This document shows, in pieces, positions 1 to 6,830 of a stretch of DNA of 10,609 bases (position 1 is the stretch's first letter; the number at the start of each line of letters is the position of its first letter). A model generated the notes under the pieces. That model saw nothing but the letters and a program-made list of their open reading frames with translations, was not told the origin of the DNA and did not search any database. Origin of the DNA: Bacillota bacterium (lineage in GTDB: Bacteria; Bacillota; Clostridia; Oscillospirales; Acutalibacteraceae); assembly GCA_023412845.1 (NCBI GenBank), contig JAEZRH010000161.1:1-10609 (forward strand), in the 5' to 3' direction. The position numbers and the translations under genes were made by a program.

Positions 1-299
1 ATGTCGCGCCCGAGCTGATCGGTGCCGAACCAGTATTGGCCGTTCGGCCATTCAAACGTATGCGCCATATTCTGCTCGAACGGATCGTGCGGAAGGACCT
101 GCGGAAAAAGGACCGTAACGATGGAGATCACGGCCAGAATCCCGATAAACACCAAACTGACCATGGACGCCTTGTTCTGTTTCAGGCTGTCCCACATAAC
201 CTTCCACTGGGACTCCGGTTTTTCCGTGACATTCTGCCCTGAATCAGGAAGATTTTCTTCCTCGGCCAATTCGGCCGGATTGTCATTCAAATTGCTCAT
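1..299 (-). CDS. dppC: Dipeptide ABC transporter permease DppC, N-terminal part (cut by window edge)
   Basis: Inner permease subunit of a peptide/nickel-family ABC importer; it would pair with DppB to form the membrane channel. Only the first 99 codons are present, read leftwards from ATG at 297-299 and open to the window edge. Seen: a hydrophilic, acidic cytoplasmic N-terminus of about 40 residues, then one membrane segment (about residues 45-68, SLVFIGILAVISIVTVLF), then the family hallmark YWFGTDQLGRD at residues 89-99, which in DppC/OppC proteins opens the periplasm-facing domain. The start lies 5 nt after the dppB stop. An AAGG ribosome binding motif sits inside the 3' end of dppB, about 9 nt upstream, so the two genes are likely translationally coupled. 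ATPase genes (dppD/dppF) would be expected further left but are not visible. Confidence 0.93.
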   Translation of the reverse strand, partial: MSNLNDNPAELAEEENLPDSGQNVTEKPESQWKVMWDSLKQNKASMVSLVFIGILAVISIVTVLFPQVLPHDPFEQNMAHTFEWPNGQYWFGTDQLGRD

Positions 300-304
300 T
301 CAGG

Positions 305-1321
305 TCAGCCTTCTTTCTTGGAATACTTGATGCGGGGGTCCAGGAAGGCATAGATCAAGTCGACAATCAGGTTGATGAAGACATAAATCGTCGCAATCAG
401 AAAGACAACCGCCTGTACCACCGGGAAATCGGAATTCTGAATACACTGCACGGTATAGCTGCCGATGCCCGGCCAGGCAAAAACCGTTTCCGTAAGAACC
501 GCGCCGCCCAGCAGAGAACCGAACTGCAGGCCTATGACCGTCGTGACCGGAATCATCGCGTTGCGCAGGGCGTGGTGCTTGATGATCCTGCCATTCGGCA
601 GCCCCTTTGCCCGTGCGGTGCGTATGTAGTCCTGGTCCAGCGTGTCGAGCATGCTGGAACGCGTCATGCGGGTGATGATCGCCATGGAATACAGCCCCAG
701 GGCAACGGTGGGAAGGATCAAATGCTTGACCGTATCGCCGAGCGCTTCCCAATCGCCCGCCGTAATGGTGTCCCAGATGTAAAGCCCCGTGCCGCCGACA
801 GGCATCAGCATCGGCTGGATGCGGCCCGTGCTGGGAAGGACGTGCCATGTGCCCGAAAACAGGATGATGAGCAGTATGCCGAGCCAGAAGATCGGCATGG
901 AGACACCCACAAGCGCGAGGACCATGCTCAGGTGGTCGATCGCCGTGTTTTTATGTACGGAAGAAACAGCTCCCATCAGAATGCCAAGCAAAGAAGCAAA
1001 AAGTATGGCGCAGATGGCAAGCTCCACCGTTGCCGGGAAGCGGGACATGATCTCCTGCATAACGGGCGTGTTGGTGTAATAGGACGTACCGAAATTTCCG
1101 GTGACGGCGCCTTTCAGAAAATCAAAATACTGGATAATGACGGGGTCGTTCAGACCGTGTGCGTTACGCCAGGCCCTGATGGCTTCCTGGCTTGCGTGCT
1201 GACCGAGGACCACAGGCGCAGGGTCGGGGGAAAAGACGCGCATGATCAGAAAAACGACAATGGAAACCCCTAACAGTACGGGAATCAGCTGTAAAATTCT
1301 TTTTATGGTATATTTGATCAA
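305..1321 (-). CDS. dppB: Dipeptide ABC transporter permease DppB
   Basis: Membrane permease of a dipeptide/oligopeptide ABC importer, 338 aa, the usual length for DppB/OppB. Seen: an N-terminal membrane segment (residues 9-28), the extracellular loop typical of the family (SPDPAPVVLGQHAS, HGLNDPVIIQY), further membrane segments at about 97-120, 130-156, 198-216, 255-285 and 300-328, and the SGTWHVLPSTGR motif at 156-167. The cytoplasmic EAA loop that docks to the ATPase is DYIRTARAKGLPNGRIIKHH at 231-250. The start codon is TTG (1319-1321): no ATG fits. An AAGGAG motif lies 13 nt upstream (1335-1340), a rather long spacing that, with the TTG, suggests modest translation. It follows dppA with a 108-nt gap holding a stem-loop, and is followed after 5 nt by dppC. 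Confidence 0.95.
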   Translation of the reverse strand: MIKYTIKRILQLIPVLLGVSIVVFLIMRVFSPDPAPVVLGQHASQEAIRAWRNAHGLNDPVIIQYFDFLKGAVTGNFGTSYYTNTPVMQEIMSRFPATVELAICAILFASLLGILMGAVSSVHKNTAIDHLSMVLALVGVSMPIFWLGILLIILFSGTWHVLPSTGRIQPMLMPVGGTGLYIWDTITAGDWEALGDTVKHLILPTVALGLYSMAIITRMTRSSMLDTLDQDYIRTARAKGLPNGRIIKHHALRNAMIPVTTVIGLQFGSLLGGAVLTETVFAWPGIGSYTVQCIQNSDFPVVQAVVFLIATIYVFINLIVDLIYAFLDPRIKYSKKEG

Positions 1322-1371
1322 ATTAAGATACGCACTCCTTCCCGCCGGTCCGCTGCATGCAAAAAGGGAAT

Positions 1372-1407
1372 CTGCCGAAAGCGGGCCGTTCCGCGAGCTT
1401 TCGGCAG
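1372..1407 (-). terminator. Intercistronic stem-loop between dppA and dppB
   Basis: A perfect 11-bp inverted repeat (arms 1372-1382 and 1397-1407, loop of 14 nt) lies 22 nt after the dppA stop codon. On the minus strand it is followed by ATTCCCTTTTTGC, a T-run displaced from the stem. This is weaker than a normal intrinsic terminator. In binding-protein importer operons such hairpins commonly stabilise the upstream receptor message or cause partial termination, so that receptor exceeds permease. That role is inferred here. Confidence 0.6.
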
Positions 1408-1429
1408 CATTCCCCGGGTCCCGGCAGAG

Positions 1430-3055
1430 TTATTTGGACTTCGATACTCCGGCAAACGGTGTCACACCGGTCTGATGATAGAAGAAACCGCTGACTTTCG
1501 GGTTGTAAGCGCAGAGAGTGACCGAGTGGGAAATCGGCAGCCAGATGTTCTCGGCGGCAACTTTCTGCTCGCACTGCGTATAGACCGCGGCGCGGGCGTC
1601 GCCATCGGGAGTTGCAAGGCCCTTCGCGATCAGAGCGGCGTAGGCGGCGTCATTGTAATGCGCAACGTTCATAGACGGATCCTGATCGGCGAGGAGGTTC
1701 AGGAAGTTGTCGGGGTCCCCGTTGTCGCCCGTCCATCCATAGAAGCAGGCGTCGTAATCGCCCTTTTTGACTTCCGCCTTATAAGTGGTCCAGTCATAGG
1801 TCTTGATGTTGCAGGTTACGCCGGCATCCTTGAGGTAGCCCTGGATGGTCTCGGCAAGGACCTGGCCGCCGACCGTGTTATACGGGCGGGGATTCGAGTA
1901 GGTGATCATGTTGATGGACTTGACGCCGAGTTTTGCGAATGCCGCTTTGGCGGCGTCTTTGTCAAAGGAGGTCTGCTTCACGTCTTTGCTGTAGCCTTCC
2001 ATGAAGGTCGGCAGAATGGACGTTGCAACCGTTGCATATTTCTTGTAGAGGCTCTGGACCATCTCAGGAACATTGACCGCCTGGCTGAAAGCCTTGCGCG
2101 CGTCCGGATTCTTGAATACGTTGCTCTTGACGTTGTAAGCCATGTAGTTGATGGTCATGCCGTCCGCTGTGTACAGCTTATCGCCGGCGTTTGTGATCTG
2201 GTCGACAACCGTCGAGTCGATGCCGTCGATCGCGTCGACTTCACCGGAGGTGAGCGCAATCACGCGGGAAGAGTTTTCCTTGATGAAACGGAACACAACG
2301 TTCTCCGTCTTCGGCTTGTCGCCCCAGTAGTTCGGGTTTGCCTTCAGAACGACGCTCTGGCCCTTGGTCCAGGAGACAAAGGAGTACGGGCCCGTGCCGA
2401 CAGGATGTTCGTTGAGGTTATTGCTGTATTTTTCGAGCGCCGTCGGGCTGACGATAGGAGCCGCCAGAACCATTGCCATGCTCTTCAGGAAAGAAGTCTG
2501 CGGGCTGAACAGATCGATTTCGATCGTGCTGTCGTCAACGGCCTTGACTTCCTTGACACCCTGCTTCGCTTTGATGGAACCGAAAACGAAAGAGGCATAG
2601 GGCATGTCGTCCGTTACGTTCGGTTCAAGCTGGCGGTCGATGCTTTTTTTGACCGCGGCTGCGTTGAAGTCCGTGCCGTCCTGGAACTTGACGCCCTTGC
2701 GCAGATGGAAGGTGTACTTCGTCTGATCCGTGCTGATGTCCCAGCTTGTTGCAAGCGCGGGTTCAATATCGGTGGAATCCTGTTTGTACTTTACGAGGCC
2801 TTCATAAATGTTGCAGATGATCTTTGCGGATTCGCCGTCGTCCACATAAGCCGGGTCAAGGCCGCGCGGATCGGAGCCTTGTGCGAAAGTGAACGTGTCC
2901 GAAGTTGCGGCCGCGGCCGTTCCTGAGGCGGCCGTCCCGGAAGCGGCCGCACTGGTCGCGTCGGAGGCACGTTTGCTGCCGCCGCAGCCGCTGAGCAGCC
3001 CGGCCGTCATGGAAACTGCCAGCGTCAGCGCCAGCATTTTCTTTGGAATTTTCAT
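1430..3055 (-). CDS. dppA: Dipeptide-binding lipoprotein DppA (SBP_bac_5 family)
   Basis: Extracellular receptor of the importer, 541 aa, anchored by a lipid on Cys24. Seen: a signal peptide MKIPKKMLALTLAVSMTAG, lipobox LLSGC at 20-24, then a Ser/Ala/Thr-rich linker (ASGTAASGTAA) encoded partly by a 15-bp tandem repeat. The mature domain has family hallmarks: SDPRGLDPAY and NIYEGLVKY near its start, HLRKGVKFQDGTDF, PVGTGPYSFVSW, ANPNYWGDKP, and FYGWTGDNGDPDNFLNLL near the C-terminus. The last closely resembles E. coli DppA, which favours dipeptides over long oligopeptides; the actual ligand is not proven. Start choice: AAGGAG at 3066-3071 is 10 nt from ATG 3055 but only 1 nt from ATG 3064. 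The frame stays open upstream to 3295, but that extension has no ribosome binding site and would bury the signal peptide. Confidence 0.95.
   Translation of the reverse strand: MKIPKKMLALTLAVSMTAGLLSGCGGSKRASDATSAAASGTAASGTAAAATSDTFTFAQGSDPRGLDPAYVDDGESAKIICNIYEGLVKYKQDSTDIEPALATSWDISTDQTKYTFHLRKGVKFQDGTDFNAAAVKKSIDRQLEPNVTDDMPYASFVFGSIKAKQGVKEVKAVDDSTIEIDLFSPQTSFLKSMAMVLAAPIVSPTALEKYSNNLNEHPVGTGPYSFVSWTKGQSVVLKANPNYWGDKPKTENVVFRFIKENSSRVIALTSGEVDAIDGIDSTVVDQITNAGDKLYTADGMTINYMAYNVKSNVFKNPDARKAFSQAVNVPEMVQSLYKKYATVATSILPTFMEGYSKDVKQTSFDKDAAKAAFAKLGVKSINMITYSNPRPYNTVGGQVLAETIQGYLKDAGVTCNIKTYDWTTYKAEVKKGDYDACFYGWTGDNGDPDNFLNLLADQDPSMNVAHYNDAAYAALIAKGLATPDGDARAAVYTQCEQKVAAENIWLPISHSVTLCAYNPKVSGFFYHQTGVTPFAGVSKSK
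2916..2945 (-). repeat. 15-bp tandem repeat coding the lipoprotein linker
   Basis: Two adjacent 15-bp units (2916-2930 and 2931-2945, three differences) encode the repeated peptide ASGTA just after the lipidated cysteine of DppA. Such low-complexity tethers hold the binding domain off the membrane and vary in length between strains by slippage; that variation is expected from similar linkers, not shown here. Confidence 0.6.
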
Positions 3056-3324
3056 TTCTCTCATTCTCCTTGCAAATATATTTGTATTCTGAAACCAAAG
3101 CAGAACAGGCAGACTTCCGCAGGAATTCGCTTCTTGGAAGCGATATTGGGGAAATACCTTTTCTGGGATATAGGTCAAAAAGTCCGTATCGGTTGCTTTG
3201 GTGTGACAGCACTTTAAATTAATAAAGTTTAAAAAAAAGGCGCTCCACACAATTGAAGAAGCGTCATTGCTTTCTAAATAAATGTTAACTTCCATAGAAA
3301 TTTTACAATATTAATATAGTTGGT

Positions 3325-3353
3325 AGTATATCACGAAATGCATCGGTTGGCAA
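3325..3353 (-). promoter_or_regulatory. Sigma-A promoter of the dpp operon
   Basis: On the minus strand a -35 box TTGCCA (3348-3353) and a -10 box TATACT (3325-3330) are separated by exactly 17 nt. Transcription would start near 3318, giving a leader of about 260 nt before dppA. The leader (3056-3318) is AT-rich. It contains a run of eight T (3231-3238) just after a weak 6-bp hairpin (3239-3244 with 3260-3265, one GU pair), so attenuation is conceivable but not convincing. No known riboswitch was recognised. Confidence 0.7.
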
Positions 3354-3392
3354 GAAAAAATTCAAATCAGTGACGAAATTGAAAGCAGGTCC

Positions 3393-3454
3393 GAAACCGC
3401 GGGAGCCCGTTTTCCGGTTTCGAAGCAAAAGGCCGCTCTCCCGAAAAGAGGGCC
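3393..3454. other. Two adjacent hairpins between dpp promoter and small gene promoter
   Basis: Hairpin one has perfect 7-bp arms (3393-3399 and 3415-3421). Hairpin two pairs 3431-3439 with 3447-3454, 8 bp with one bulged G. On the minus strand hairpin two is followed by CCTTTTGCTTC, so it could be a weak terminator shielding the dpp promoter from leftward read-through. No gene was found between 3354 and 3543; the rest of the stretch is AT-rich spacer. Confidence 0.4.
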
Positions 3455-3540
3455 GAAAACGTCAAGACTAAAAAGGACGAGGGATTTCTTTATGGGTAAG
3501 ACATATTTTCCCAAATTTTTACCAAATTGAGGAATAAACA

Positions 3541-3549
3541 TGGTATAAT
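3541..3549 (+). promoter_or_regulatory. Extended -10 promoter of the small coiled-coil gene
   Basis: TGGTATAAT (3541-3549) combines a perfect TATAAT with the TGn extension, which lets sigma-A promoters work without a good -35 box. The best -35 candidates are poorly spaced (TTTACC at 3518-3523, 20 nt; TTGAGG at 3527-3532, 11 nt). Start of transcription would be near 3556, about 24 nt before the gene. Confidence 0.65.
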
Positions 3550-3579
3550 AATTTCATAATAAAACACGGGGTGAGGAAT

Positions 3580-3798
3580 ATGCCGAGAGGTAAAAGAAAG
3601 ACTCAGACTGAATTGATTGAAGATCAGTTGATTAAGATCGATGTGGAACTGGAAGCGAACCAGGCAAAGATCAAAGAGCTGGAAGACAAAAAGCAGGAGC
3701 TTTTGGATCTGAAAAAGAAACAGACGCTCGACGACCTGTACTCCAAAATACAGGCCAGCGGCAAAACAATCGAAGAAGTCCTTCAATCCCTGAAATGA
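3580..3798 (+). CDS. Small charged coiled-coil protein of unknown function
   Basis: A 72-aa protein with no function I can assign. Seen: a basic N-terminus (MPRGKRKTQTE), then about 45 residues of heptad-like pattern rich in Lys, Glu, Leu and Ile (residues 10-55, for example IKIDVELEANQAKIKELEDK), which predicts an alpha-helical coiled coil, and a short C-terminal piece DLYSKIQASGKTIEEVLQSLK that looks like a second helix pair. No cysteine, signal peptide or membrane segment, so it should be cytoplasmic. The start ATG 3580 is preferred over in-frame GTG 3571 because GGGGTG (3568-3573) is 6 nt from it and overlaps the GTG. It is a single-gene unit with its own extended -10 promoter. The basic head plus coiled coil might suggest nucleic acid binding, but that is only a guess. 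Confidence 0.82.
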   Translation: MPRGKRKTQTELIEDQLIKIDVELEANQAKIKELEDKKQELLDLKKKQTLDDLYSKIQASGKTIEEVLQSLK

Positions 3799-3844
3799 CG
3801 TGATCCGGAAAAACGGCTTTCAAAATTATAGATGCGTTGGAATA

Positions 3845-3893
3845 TCATAAAGCAGGCGCGGTCTTTGGAAAAAGAAAAGCGCCTGCTTTATGA
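3845..3893. terminator. 15-bp perfect hairpin after the small coiled-coil gene
   Basis: Arms 3845-3859 and 3879-3893 pair perfectly over 15 bp around a 19-nt purine-rich loop. It starts 47 nt after the stop of the small gene. Unusually, neither strand carries a T-run after the stem, so it is not a standard intrinsic terminator. It may act as a 3' stabiliser or a stop for convergent transcripts. Confidence 0.5.
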
Positions 3894-3943
3894 ATCCGGC
3901 CGATATCCTCCCTGACGGTCCGCGGCGGCAGGCCCGAACCGAA

Positions 3944-3972
3944 TAAAAATTCCCCGGCAGAAAGCCGGGGAA
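3944..3972 (-). terminator. Intrinsic terminator of msrAB
   Basis: A perfect 9-bp GC-rich stem (arms 3950-3958 and 3964-3972) with a 5-nt loop is followed on the minus strand by a T-rich run (TTTTTATT). It lies 66 nt after the msrAB stop codon and is a classic rho-independent terminator. Confidence 0.88.
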
Positions 3973-4037
3973 GGCGGAGAAACAGAATGAAAGGCGGGAC
4001 CCGGATTGTTGCAGCGGGGTGTCCCGCGAACCGGGGT

Positions 4038-4988
4038 TCAGCGGAACAGGGACAGCAGATATCCGTAACCTTCCCGCTCCATATCCCGCCGCGGGATAAA
4101 GCGGAGCGAGGCGCTGTTGATGCAGTAGCGCAGCCCTCCTGATTTTTCGGGCCCATCCGGAAATACATGCCCCAGATGCGCGCCCCCCGCGCGGCTGAGG
4201 ACTTCCGTGCGGTCCATCCCGTGCGAAAGATCCGATCGTTCCCGCACGACGCCGGGGTCGATCGGCTTTGAGAAACTGGGCCAGCCGCACCCGGAATCGA
4301 ACTTATCGGAAGAGGAAAACAGCGGCTCCCCCGTTGTCACATCCACATAGATGCCCGGCTCGGAAAAATCGAAATATTCATTCCGGAAAGGCGGCTCCGT
4401 GGCGGCGCGCTGCGTAACGTCGTACTGCAGGGGAGACAGTTCACCCCGCAGCGTCTCCGGGTCTTTCCGGCTGTAAAGCCCGGCGTTCACAACGGCGTGC
4501 GCCGCATAGTCGAATTTGCTCTTTCCGATGTGGCAGTACCCACCCGGGTTTTTATCGAGATATTTCTGGTGGTACTCCTCCGCCGTGCTGAAATTTTCGA
4601 GGGGCCCGGCCTCGATGGCGATCGGCCTGCCGTACCGCTTTTGCAGCCCGGACAAGGCTTCTTCGATAACGGCCCTGTCCTTTTCGTCGACATAATAAAT
4701 TCCGGTCCGGTACTGGGTGCCGGAATCCCCTCCCTGCCGGTTGACGGAGGTCGGGTCAACCGCCTCGAAATAAATCCCCAGAAGGAACGTGAGCGGAAGC
4801 CTTTCCGAGTCGTAAACAACCTTGACCGTCTCCGCATGGCCGGTGTCCTTTTTACAGACCTCCTCATAGGACGGGTGCAGGGTCTTCCCGTTTGCGTAAC
4901 CCACTTCGGTGGAAATGACGCCGCCGACGGAATCGAGATACTTCTGCATTCCCCAGAAGCATCCGCCGGCAAGATAGATTTCAGACAT
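4038..4988 (-). CDS. msrAB: Bifunctional methionine sulfoxide reductase MsrA-MsrB fusion
   Basis: Cytoplasmic repair enzyme, 316 aa, that reduces both S- and R-epimers of methionine sulfoxide using thioredoxin-type reductant. MsrA domain (about 1-160): the catalytic motif GGCFWG with Cys10, YRTGIYY at 93-99, and a likely resolving Cys152 in GGYCHIGK. MsrB domain (about 180-305): DSGCGWPSF with Cys234 (resolving), [13 protein letters not shown] with its conserved histidines, and [13 protein letters not shown] with catalytic Cys289. The two CxxC pairs that bind zinc in many MsrB proteins are absent (VTTGEPLF and [10 protein letters not shown] stand there), so this is the zinc-free form. No signal peptide, so it is intracellular. 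GGAGAAG lies just upstream of the ATG at good spacing. It is monocistronic, with a terminator downstream; no clear promoter was found in 4989-5179. Confidence 0.97.
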   Translation of the reverse strand: MSEIYLAGGCFWGMQKYLDSVGGVISTEVGYANGKTLHPSYEEVCKKDTGHAETVKVVYDSERLPLTFLLGIYFEAVDPTSVNRQGGDSGTQYRTGIYYVDEKDRAVIEEALSGLQKRYGRPIAIEAGPLENFSTAEEYHQKYLDKNPGGYCHIGKSKFDYAAHAVVNAGLYSRKDPETLRGELSPLQYDVTQRAATEPPFRNEYFDFSEPGIYVDVTTGEPLFSSSDKFDSGCGWPSFSKPIDPGVVRERSDLSHGMDRTEVLSRAGGAHLGHVFPDGPEKSGGLRYCINSASLRFIPRRDMEREGYGYLLSLFR

Positions 4989-5120
4989 TTTTTCTTCTCC
5001 GTTCCCGGCTCGGCACGGGCAAACGCTCCGCTTTCAGGTTTCGGGCCCCCGGCCCGGTTTGGTTTGCACCGGCCGCATCCGTAATAATCTCAATCGGAGT
5101 CCGTCTTTCATTGTTTCACG

Positions 5121-5168
5121 AAAAAGCCAAAACATTCCGCTCCGGCCAGCGGAGACGCAGACCGGAGC
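5121..5168 (-). terminator. Possible weak terminator of the M24 peptidase gene
   Basis: Just after the peptidase stop, a 6-bp stem (5136-5141 with 5148-5153) competes with a 7-bp stem (5139-5145 with 5162-5168). On the minus strand the shorter one is followed by ATGTTTTGGCTTTTT. The T-runs are interrupted, so termination may be partial and msrAB might receive read-through. Confidence 0.4.
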
Positions 5169-5179
5169 CAAAGCGGCCG

Positions 5180-6256
5180 TCAGCCGATGATCTTCAGGTC
5201 CTTTGAAAAATGGTTCAGGATTTCGCATCCGTTTTCCGTAACCAGGACGAGATCCTCAATGCGGACGCCGACTTCTCCCTCAAGATAAATTCCCGGTTCG
5301 ATTGAGAAGATCATGCCGGGCTGGACGGCGTCGCAGTGGGAAACGGAAACATCGCCCGGCTCGTGGACTTCCATGCCGATGGAATGGCCCAGCCGGTGCG
5401 TGAAATTCGGGCCGAAGCCGGCCTGCTCGATCACGTCGCGGGCCGTTTTGTCGATGTCGCAGAACCGGACGCCCGGGCGGATGACCGACTCGGCGGTCTC
5501 GTTCGCTTTGCGGACAATTTCATAGACCTGCCGGCTGCGTTCGGGCACGCTCCGGAAAAAGAACGTGCGCGTCATGTCGGCGCAGTAGCCGTCTTTTTTG
5601 CACCCGACGTCGAAAAGCACGCAGTCGCCTTCGCGCAGGGACGTACCGTCCGGTGCGTGGTGCCCGTCCGCCGCATTGCGGCCGAAAGCCACCAGCGGTT
5701 CGAAAGAATAGCCGTCCGCACCGAGCGAGCGGTAGATCGGCCCCATCTGCAACGCGGCCTCCTCCTCGGTAATGCCGGACCGCACAAGGCTCATAAACTG
5801 CTCCATGGCAAGGTCGTTCAGGCGGGAAGCCTCGCGCATTTTCGCCTGCTCCTGCGCATCCTTGCGGGACCGCACAAGGTCCACGCAGTCGGAGGCATTG
5901 ACATAGTCCTTGGCGGCATCCATCTCCATCATGCGCAGGAGGAAGCGCGCCGGCAGATTCTTATCGACACCCAGGACCGCGCTGTGGTCCACATAGCCGC
6001 AGAACAGCGCGGCGGCATCCTGCGAATCGGAAAAACGGATCTTCATGACGCCGAAATTCTCCGGCACCGTGAACAGATTATTGATAAAAATCCGATGATT
6101 CCCGTCCGCGCTCAGGTACAGGGCAAGGAAACGCTCGCCGGGATCGACGTACCGCCCCGTAAGATAGTAAATGCTGTACGGGTCGCTGACAATCATCTGT
6201 GAAAGCCCGCGCGCCTCAAGACGCTGCAGGACTCTTTCAACTCGCTGCTGATTCAT
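5180..6256 (-). CDS. M24 family metallopeptidase, Xaa-Pro aminopeptidase/dipeptidase type
   Basis: Cytoplasmic dimetal peptidase of about 358 aa, the usual size for bacterial aminopeptidase P/prolidase relatives; it would cleave Xaa-Pro bonds in peptides. Seen (numbering from the upstream ATG 6262): a creatinase-type N-terminal domain (about 5-135, with DPYSIYYLTGRYVDPGERFL), then the pita-bread fold with all five metal ligands: Asp218 (LFDVGC), Asp229 (YCADMTRTFF), His293 (RLGHSIGMEVHEPGD), Glu322 (FSIEPGIYL) and Glu336 (VRIEDLVLV). His202 in DGHHAPDG is a likely substrate-binding residue. Start: GGAAGGGG is 7 nt from ATG 6256 but 1 nt from ATG 6262, so 6256 is preferred. It has its own promoter at 6392-6420. 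Aminopeptidase versus prolidase activity cannot be settled from sequence. Confidence 0.93.
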   Translation of the reverse strand: MNQQRVERVLQRLEARGLSQMIVSDPYSIYYLTGRYVDPGERFLALYLSADGNHRIFINNLFTVPENFGVMKIRFSDSQDAAALFCGYVDHSAVLGVDKNLPARFLLRMMEMDAAKDYVNASDCVDLVRSRKDAQEQAKMREASRLNDLAMEQFMSLVRSGITEEEAALQMGPIYRSLGADGYSFEPLVAFGRNAADGHHAPDGTSLREGDCVLFDVGCKKDGYCADMTRTFFFRSVPERSRQVYEIVRKANETAESVIRPGVRFCDIDKTARDVIEQAGFGPNFTHRLGHSIGMEVHEPGDVSVSHCDAVQPGMIFSIEPGIYLEGEVGVRIEDLVLVTENGCEILNHFSKDLKIIG

Positions 6257-6391
6257 AGACATGCCCCTTCCGGATTCTCATAAAGGAACGGTGTGAAGCC
6301 GTCTTTTACGGATTTACTAATTCGCCGCGCGGCATTCGTTGCAGAAGAACATCTGAGCGCCGCGGCAGATATAAGGATCACTGACCTTTTA

Positions 6392-6420
6392 ATCATACGT
6401 TTGCAGGCAAAAGATGTCAA
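6392..6420 (-). promoter_or_regulatory. Near-consensus sigma-A promoter of the M24 peptidase gene
   Basis: TTGACA (6415-6420) and TATGAT (6392-6397) on the minus strand are separated by exactly 17 nt. The predicted start is near 6385, leaving a leader of about 130 nt before the peptidase. The promoter begins 17 bp beyond the rnpB terminator. The leader contains a GC-rich palindromic patch near 6322-6335 but no riboswitch that I recognise. Confidence 0.85.
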
Positions 6421-6436
6421 GAGCTGCGGAAGCAGC

Positions 6437-6466
6437 AAAAAACCCGCCTTCGAGGCGGGTTTTTTT
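6437..6466 (-). terminator. Intrinsic terminator of rnpB
   Basis: A 12-bp stem (6437-6448 with 6454-6465) with loop TTCGA; the base of the stem is an A-run facing a T-run. On the minus strand the RNA ends in TTTTTT right after the GC-rich stem, 6 nt after the RNase P RNA 3' end. The symmetric A/T runs make it potentially bidirectional. Confidence 0.92.
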
Positions 6467-6471
6467 GTTAT

Positions 6472-6823
6472 AGGTGCGACCAGGCCTGTAAGCCGAGTTC
6501 TGTCTTGGACAGCCATCTATCTTGGCCGGATGTTGCCATCGCGGCTCAGTGCCACCTTCTCGGGACGCGCCGGGCAGGCGCATAATGTCCCTCTGCGGTG
6601 TTGCTCCGAATAGGGTTTGCAGAGCCGCGCGGTCTCCCGCACGCTGGTGGGCTCTTACCCCGCCTTTCCACCCTTGCCGCAAACGCGGCGGTATATCTCT
6701 GTTGCACTTTCCCTGGGGTCGCCCCCGGCGGCCGTTAGCCGTTATTCTCGCCCTGTGGGGCTCGGACTTTCCTCGGGCGCGCGCTTTAGCGCTGCGTCCG
6801 CGGCTGCCCAGCCTGCTCGCCAT
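6472..6823 (-). ncRNA. rnpB: RNase P RNA (class A)
   Basis: Catalytic RNA that trims 5' leaders from tRNA precursors, about 352 nt. Seen on the minus strand: the universal core GAGGAAAGTCCGAGC (6760-6774) followed by CCCCACAGGG, AGTGCAACAGAGATATACCG, the GGCAAGGGTGGAAAGGCGGG and GTAAGAGCCCACC segment typical of class A RNAs, and the 3' core ACAGAACTCGGCTTACAGGC (6483-6502). Helix P1 can be drawn between GCGAGCAGGC at the 5' end (6811-6820) and GCCTGGTCGC at the 3' end (6476-6485), with one mismatch, which fixes the ends within a few bases. The class A layout fits Clostridia rather than Bacillus, whose RNA is class B. It has its own promoter and terminator. Confidence 0.97.
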
Positions 6824-6830
6824 ACATCCC

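Noticed and set aside
1475..2926. 483-codon open frame on the plus strand opposite dppA
   Set aside because: It is antisense to a well-supported dppA gene; the product is low-complexity Arg/Val/Asp-rich, as expected from the reverse complement of GC-rich codons, and has no recognisable domain.
3056..3295. Longer dppA start at 3295
   Set aside because: No ribosome binding site, and it would put 80 residues before a clear lipoprotein signal peptide; AAGGAG is correctly spaced for ATG 3055.
5034..5228. 64-codon open frame between the peptidase and msrAB
   Set aside because: It overlaps the 3' end of the peptidase gene, has no ribosome binding site and no recognisable features; the stretch holds probable terminator hairpins.
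5336..6202. 288-codon open frame on the plus strand opposite the M24 peptidase
   Set aside because: Antisense shadow of a gene with all five metal ligands in place; no domain and no ribosome binding site.
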